From Marinobacter sp. SS5-14b (lineage in GTDB: Bacteria > Pseudomonadota > Gammaproteobacteria > Pseudomonadales > Oleiphilaceae): DNA of 64,000 bases. Below the pieces are notes generated by a model. That model was given only the letters and a program-made list of their open reading frames with translations. It had not been told where the DNA came from and did no database searches. The stretch is taken from positions 62,001-126,000 of the forward strand of contig NZ_JASSVM010000006.1 of NCBI RefSeq assembly GCF_030541005.1, read 5' to 3'. Numbering within the stretch: position 1 is the first letter of the stretch; every line of letters starts with the position of its first letter. Position numbers and translations under genes: made by a program. This document shows positions 60,059 to 64,000 of the stretch, piece after piece.

Positions 60059-61354
60059 TTACAGCCAGTTCGGAATCGGTAAGCGGTTTGCCAGCTCCCT
60101 GATCAGCGCGGGTGGCTGGTCGTCCAGGCCCATGGCATAACGGGCTACGCGATTGCGGGCAAAGGGCAGGGCGCGGGCGGCACCCAGGCCAATGTTGCGG
60201 GCCAGGTGAACCGGTGGAATGGCATTGCTGAACAGGTGGTAGAACAGGTCCATTGCCAGCATCATGCGCCGGTTGGCGGGGCGGCGCTGCTGCTCGTACA
60301 GCTTCAGCCAGTGGCTGCTGGCCAGGTCGTCACCGTTGCGGCGAGCTTCTTTCAGCAGGCCCTGCAGGCACTGCGCATCCTGGAATCCCAGGTTCACACC
60401 CTGGCCGGCCAGCGGGTTGATGGTGTGGGCGGCATCGCCGGCCAGCACCACGCGATGGCTGAAATAGTGCTTGGCGTGCTGGCGGGCAATGGGGAAGCTG
60501 GCACTGGCGTCGATGTGCGTCAGCGTCGGTAGCCGCTTCGGGAACGCTTTGGTGATGGCGGCCATCAGTTGCTGGTCATCCATGGCTTTGAGTTCGGCCA
60601 GGCGGTCGGGACTGTCATACCACACCAGAGAGCCCCAGCTTTCGCCCGGGTTGTTGCTGCCAGCACTGTGCAGTGGCAGGAAGGCTCTGGGACCGCTCGG
60701 GAAGAAACCCTGCCAGGTAATATCTTCGACTTCACCCTGATACCGGACAGAAATCACCATGGCCTGTTGCTGGTACTGGTCCCGGGTGACGCCGATGCCC
60801 GACATGTCTCGTACCTGCGACAGGGCACCGTCGGCACCGATAACCAGTTGGGCGCTCAGTTGGTTGCCATCTTCCAGACTGACAGTGGCGGACTCAGCCG
60901 TCTGATGTAAGGCGGTGATGGCCTGACCGGTAAACAAGCTGACATCGGGTTCCCGTTCGGCGGTTTGCCAGAGGGCACGTTGGGTAATGCTGTTTTCAAC
61001 GATGTGGCCCAGGTGCGAGGCGCCCAGGTTGGCGGCGTTGAACTCGACTTGTGTCAATGTGCCCGGCAACAGCTTGCTGAGTGGGTGTGGCGTTTCGTCC
61101 CAGACGGCAAGCCGTCGATACGGGGTGGCCCGCATGGCCAGAATGCCAGGCCAGGCCCCCAGGCTTTGCAGGTAGCGCTCACTGCCGGCGCTGAGCGCAG
61201 ATACCCTGATGTCCGGGCTGGCATGCTCGTCGAAGTCTGCAGGGGTAGCCCGGTCAATCAGGGCAACTTTAACGCCCTGTTGACCAAGGCCGGTAGCAAG
61301 TGCTGCGCCGACCATGCCGGCGCCAACGATGATGATGTCAAATGCTTGGGTCAT
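60059..61354 (-). CDS. ubiF: UbiF/UbiH-family ubiquinone biosynthesis FAD monooxygenase
   Basis: A 431-residue flavoprotein hydroxylase. The FAD motif is IIIVGAGMVGAALA, the family segment is VIGADGALSQVRDMSGI and the second FAD motif is VVLAGDAAHTINPLAGQGVNLG. The N-terminal block RVSALSAGSERYLQSLGAW followed by MRATPYRRLAVWDE is closest to UbiF, which hydroxylates the ring at C6 in ubiquinone synthesis. UbiH or UbiI cannot be fully excluded. It may share a transcript with hinT. Confidence 0.85.
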   Translation of the reverse strand: MTQAFDIIIVGAGMVGAALATGLGQQGVKVALIDRATPADFDEHASPDIRVSALSAGSERYLQSLGAWPGILAMRATPYRRLAVWDETPHPLSKLLPGTLTQVEFNAANLGASHLGHIVENSITQRALWQTAEREPDVSLFTGQAITALHQTAESATVSLEDGNQLSAQLVIGADGALSQVRDMSGIGVTRDQYQQQAMVISVRYQGEVEDITWQGFFPSGPRAFLPLHSAGSNNPGESWGSLVWYDSPDRLAELKAMDDQQLMAAITKAFPKRLPTLTHIDASASFPIARQHAKHYFSHRVVLAGDAAHTINPLAGQGVNLGFQDAQCLQGLLKEARRNGDDLASSHWLKLYEQQRRPANRRMMLAMDLFYHLFSNAIPPVHLARNIGLGAARALPFARNRVARYAMGLDDQPPALIRELANRLPIPNWL

Positions 61355-61431
61355 ATCCGGTTCCTGTCTGTTGGCATCAGTTTACGCGATGCCGCATTGC
61401 AGACAAGCGACCGGAGTCAATCCGGGCTGTT

Positions 61432-61980
61432 TCAGTAACCTGCGAGGACGGATTCCTCCCGGGGCTCCGGCTTTCGACGGCTTTTTTGCAGCCATGCGGG
61501 TTTCTGGGCGCCGGGGCGAACAAATCCCTGATTGATGACGATGGGTTGAGTCAGGTTGAGGAAGTCCACGGTCTTCATGTGGATGGATTCGGTATGGCTG
61601 CCGGCAGCAAAGGCCAGTTCCGGCTGCTCTGTCAGCACTTCGGCGCAGTACACGGTCATGCCGAAGAGGTTGCCAAAGGGGGGCATGGCTCCCACTTCGC
61701 AGTCGGGGAAGCGATCCTGGAATTCCTGCTCGTCTGCAAGATCTACAAAGTCAGTATCCAGCACGTGGGACAACCGGTCCCAGCGAACTCGCCAGGTGGC
61801 GGGCATCACCAGCATGGCCATTTTGCCATCCAGCTCGATGATGACGGTCTTGACCACGCGGTCACCGGCTATCTGAACATGATGGGCAAGTTGCTGTGCT
61901 GTAAAGGCAGGGGGGTGGGCCTGGCACAGGTACTCCGCGCCAGCCTTGTCCAGATATTCTTTGAGTTGCTGTACCGGCAT
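61432..61980 (-). CDS. YbaK/EbsC-domain aminoacyl-tRNA deacylase-like protein
   Basis: A 182-residue protein with the YbaK fold: VVKTVIIELDGKMAMLVMP, VGAMPPFGNLFGMTVYCAEV and AAGSHTESIHM. Relatives (YbaK, ProXp) clear misacylated tRNAs; the exact substrate is not evident. A basic tail of about 20 residues (LQKSRRKPEPREES) is unusual. AGGAGG precedes the ATG by 8 nt. It lies 77 bp upstream of the UbiF-like gene on the same strand. Confidence 0.85.
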   Translation of the reverse strand: MPVQQLKEYLDKAGAEYLCQAHPPAFTAQQLAHHVQIAGDRVVKTVIIELDGKMAMLVMPATWRVRWDRLSHVLDTDFVDLADEQEFQDRFPDCEVGAMPPFGNLFGMTVYCAEVLTEQPELAFAAGSHTESIHMKTVDFLNLTQPIVINQGFVRPGAQKPAWLQKSRRKPEPREESVLAGY

Positions 61981-62049
61981 AAATACAACCTCCTGACAGC
62001 ATGGACAGTGTTGTAGAGCCTTCCGCCTAATCCCGGGCCGGGCTCCGGT

Positions 62050-62074
62050 GGCAGGCAGGGGTTGCCCACCTGCC
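62050..62074. terminator. GC-rich hairpin between mscS and ybaK-like gene
   Basis: GGCAGG (62050-62055) pairs with CCTGCC (62069-62074), with an inner GGG/CCC pair around GTTG. It sits in the 163-bp gap downstream of mscS and upstream of the YbaK-like gene. Possible mscS terminator; no T-run. Confidence 0.45.
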
Positions 62075-62143
62075 TTACCGTCAGCTTAGCCCAGGATCTG
62101 CGGTTTGCGAATAACCGGTTGTGCCCGTGTGACCGGGTTCCGG

Positions 62144-62977
62144 TTAGTCCGCTTTGATCATATGTACGTCGCGTTGGGGAAACGGAATAGAAATGCCTTC
62201 CGCATCGAACGCCTTTTTCACGCGCTCCTGCATGTCCCAGTAGAAGGGCCACAGATCGCCGGCCTTGGTCCAGGCGCGCACGGTGAGGTCAACGGAGCTT
62301 TCGCCCAAAGCGCCAACTACAACCATTGGGGCAGGGTCTTTCAGCGCGCGCTCGTCTTCTTCGATCAGCCGTTTGCAGATGTCTTTGGCCTTATCGATAT
62401 CGTCGCTGTAACCGATGCCGAAGGTCATGTCGCAGCGACGGGTTTCGTAAACGCTCATGTTGATCAGGCTGGAGTTAGACAACTGACCGTTAGGGATCAC
62501 TACCCGGCGATTATCGAAGGTGTCGACGATGGTATACAGAATGCTGATTTCACGCACGGAGCCGAGGAACCCCTGTGCTTCAATGGCATCACCAACCTTG
62601 AAGGGTTTGAAGATCAGGATCAGTACGCCACCGGCGAAGTTGCCAAGGCTGCCTTGCAGTGCCAGACCAACGGCCAAACCGGCGGCACCGATAATCGCAA
62701 CGAAGGAGGTGGTGGCAATGCCAACCATGGAGGCGACAGAAATCAGCAGCAGAATCTTGAGGATGGCGCCAAGCAGACCGCACAGAAATTTATTCAGGGT
62801 GGGATCTTTTTTGCCGAGCTTGGCATCCAGAACGCCCACAAACCGATTGATCAACCAGAGACCGATGATCAGGGTGATGATGGCGAGAACCACCTTGGGG
62901 GCGTAGGCCATGATCAGGGTGATGGCCTGATCTATCCATTCGGACGCTTGCCCGTTGGCGCTGAAAAGCTCTTCCAT
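62144..62977 (-). CDS. mscS: Small mechanosensitive channel MscS
   Basis: A 277-residue channel, the size of E. coli MscS (286). Three N-terminal helices end in the pore helix with GAAGLAVGLALQGSLGNFAGGVLI, followed by the beta domain (GDAIEAQGFLGSVREISILYT and VVIPNGQLSNSSLINMS) and a C-terminal cage domain. It opens under membrane tension to release solutes in hypo-osmotic shock. AAGGAG lies 7 nt before the ATG. Confidence 0.94.
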   Translation of the reverse strand: MEELFSANGQASEWIDQAITLIMAYAPKVVLAIITLIIGLWLINRFVGVLDAKLGKKDPTLNKFLCGLLGAILKILLLISVASMVGIATTSFVAIIGAAGLAVGLALQGSLGNFAGGVLILIFKPFKVGDAIEAQGFLGSVREISILYTIVDTFDNRRVVIPNGQLSNSSLINMSVYETRRCDMTFGIGYSDDIDKAKDICKRLIEEDERALKDPAPMVVVGALGESSVDLTVRAWTKAGDLWPFYWDMQERVKKAFDAEGISIPFPQRDVHMIKAD

Positions 62978-63106
62978 TTTGAAACTCCTTGGTCGTTAGT
63001 ATTTTGTCTTGCTTAAGAGTAAATCAGGGCATTCTGAAATTTTTCAGCACCCAGTATAGAACAGGTATTTGAACAATAAGTGTTTCAGGCCGATAAATGT
63101 CCGGAA

Positions 63107-64000
63107 CTAGTGGTTTTTGGAGTGATGTGTGCGGGCGTACTCCGTGATCACATCAGGGCCGCCTCGAACAAGGATCCGGCCTTGTTTCTGGCTGAGCTGG
63201 TAATCGTACATCGGGTCGTAGTAGTCCCTGAGCAGGCCTTCTATCCAGGCGTTATGCCCGTCGGCAGACCCTTTGGTCTGCTGCGCCAGGGCATCCTCCA
63301 TCAAGGTACGCAAATGCAGGTGGCGCTCTCCGCCCAGGCGCTTACGGATTCGGTCGAGTGCGCTGAGCAGGTAATCCCGGTAGTTAAGCCAACCGGCTTC
63401 TTCGCCGTCCCGGGCAATATAGTCGGCCAGCATGCCCTCAACATAATCAGCACGAATGATTGAAATGCGCTCCTCCAGCGGCTGCTCCAGAACCAACAGC
63501 CCAGACTCGCTCATCCGGGCTCGCAGGCGTTCGGGCATGGCGCAGCGGCCGATCAACCGGCTTTCGTCTTCCAGATAGACTGGCCCTCCCACCCGATGGT
63601 GGGCCTTCAGCATGGCCACCGCCAGCCGGTTCTCAAAGTCGATCTGGGAGGGCTGGGGGCTGACCTGGCGACCAAAGCTGGAACCCCGGTGGTTGGCCAG
63701 GCCTTCGAGATCCAGCGGATTGGGCAGATCCATCAGCACCCGGGTTTTGCCGGTGCCGGTGCGCCCGCTGAGAATCCGGAATTCCTCGCGCTCAATGAGC
63801 TGGTCAAGGCTGTCGATGAGGAAGCGGCGCAGGGCTTTATACCCGCCCTTGATCAACGGGAAATCGATGCCGGAGTCTTTGATCCACTGTTGCGTCAGTC
63901 TTGAGCGAAGCCCGCCCCGGAAGCAGAAAAGGTAGCCGTCAGGATGTTTGGCGACGAATCGCGTCCAGGCTTCAATTCTCTGGGCTTTTATGTCCCCCGA
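63107..64000 (-). CDS. mnmH: tRNA 2-selenouridine synthase MnmH (SelU), N-terminus beyond window edge (partial)
   Basis: The frame enters from the right edge at 64000 and stops at 63107, giving 297 codons. It contains the rhodanese active site FCFRGGLRS, then a P-loop LSGRTGTGKTRVL, and FENRLAVAML and VYLEDESRLIG typical of MnmH. The enzyme replaces sulfur by selenium (via geranylation) at wobble 2-thiouridine of tRNAs for Lys, Glu and Gln, using selenophosphate from SelD. The first roughly 70 residues are missing beyond the window. It indicates selenium use by this organism. Confidence 0.93.
   Translation of the reverse strand, partial: SGDIKAQRIEAWTRFVAKHPDGYLFCFRGGLRSRLTQQWIKDSGIDFPLIKGGYKALRRFLIDSLDQLIEREEFRILSGRTGTGKTRVLMDLPNPLDLEGLANHRGSSFGRQVSPQPSQIDFENRLAVAMLKAHHRVGGPVYLEDESRLIGRCAMPERLRARMSESGLLVLEQPLEERISIIRADYVEGMLADYIARDGEEAGWLNYRDYLLSALDRIRKRLGGERHLHLRTLMEDALAQQTKGSADGHNAWIEGLLRDYYDPMYDYQLSQKQGRILVRGGPDVITEYARTHHSKNH

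Overview
The window looks like chromosomal DNA of a marine, respiratory gammaproteobacterium, most probably Marinobacter or a close relative. This is inferred from the protein families and gene neighbourhoods, not from a database search. It shows a PhoB-controlled pst operon, Trx-coupled arsenate detoxification with GAPDH/ArsJ, many c-di-GMP proteins and a NifJ-type 2-oxoacid oxidoreductase. Genes are densely packed on both strands with many 4 to 8 bp ATGA-type overlaps. I see no rRNA, tRNA, CRISPR array, transposase or prophage gene.

Layout. (1) Positions 1-8361 hold a signalling cluster: a leftward operon of two membrane or cytosolic histidine kinases and a CHASE-domain sensor cut by the window edge, and a rightward operon of an HPt-REC-GGDEF protein, a REC-HDOD protein and a lone receiver. 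(2) 8442-9740: DUF2288 protein and LysO exporter. (3) 9851-13095: a Tat-type substrate-binding lipoprotein translationally coupled to a PhnD-PAS-GGDEF sensor. (4) 13065-16768: Na/Pi cotransporter, HD-GYP phosphodiesterase and TatD. (5) 16888-22197: PPK2, DadA-like dehydrogenase, YjtD-type methyltransferase, a second methyltransferase and an OmpA protein with thrombospondin-3 repeats. (6) 22355-30740: UvrD-like helicase, TmcA, ankyrin lipoprotein, HIBCH-like hydrolase, cytochrome c and PpnN. (7) 30864-38820: ThiI, acetylpolyamine amidohydrolase, GabD, UvrD, MntP and UppP. (8) 38951-43848: arsenic island (acr3, a broken arsH, an arsC-arsR fusion, gapdh, arsJ). (9) 43855-52739: outer-membrane barrel, SDR, MFS, a queuosine mannosyltransferase-like protein, NifJ with a dihydroorotate-dehydrogenase-like partner, and YciA. 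(10) 52854-58463: Pho box, pstS, terminator, pstCAB and phoU. (11) 58565-64000: CNNM/CorC-like protein, HIT protein, UbiF-like hydroxylase, YbaK-like deacylase, MscS and an mnmH gene running off the right edge.

How the genes fit together. Phosphate supply recurs: high-affinity Pst, a Na/Pi symporter and PPK2. At least four c-di-GMP or His-Asp signalling units occupy the first 16 kb. Five RNA-modification genes are scattered (yjtD-like, tmcA, thiI, the queuosine mannosyltransferase-like gene, mnmH). The arsenic genes form a complete detoxification unit for both arsenite export and 1-arseno-3-phosphoglycerate export, except that arsH carries an in-frame stop codon.

The most unusual non-coding structures are two large intergenic inverted repeats (24713-24827 and 34951-35104). 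Their outer stems are unrelated in sequence yet each is self-complementary, and they enclose a shared core with the same small hairpin modules at the same spacing. This is the covariation-like pattern expected of a structured repeat element. The most unusual genes are the lipoprotein/diguanylate-cyclase pair, the ArsC-ArsR fusion with its overlapping divergent promoters, and the stop-interrupted arsH.
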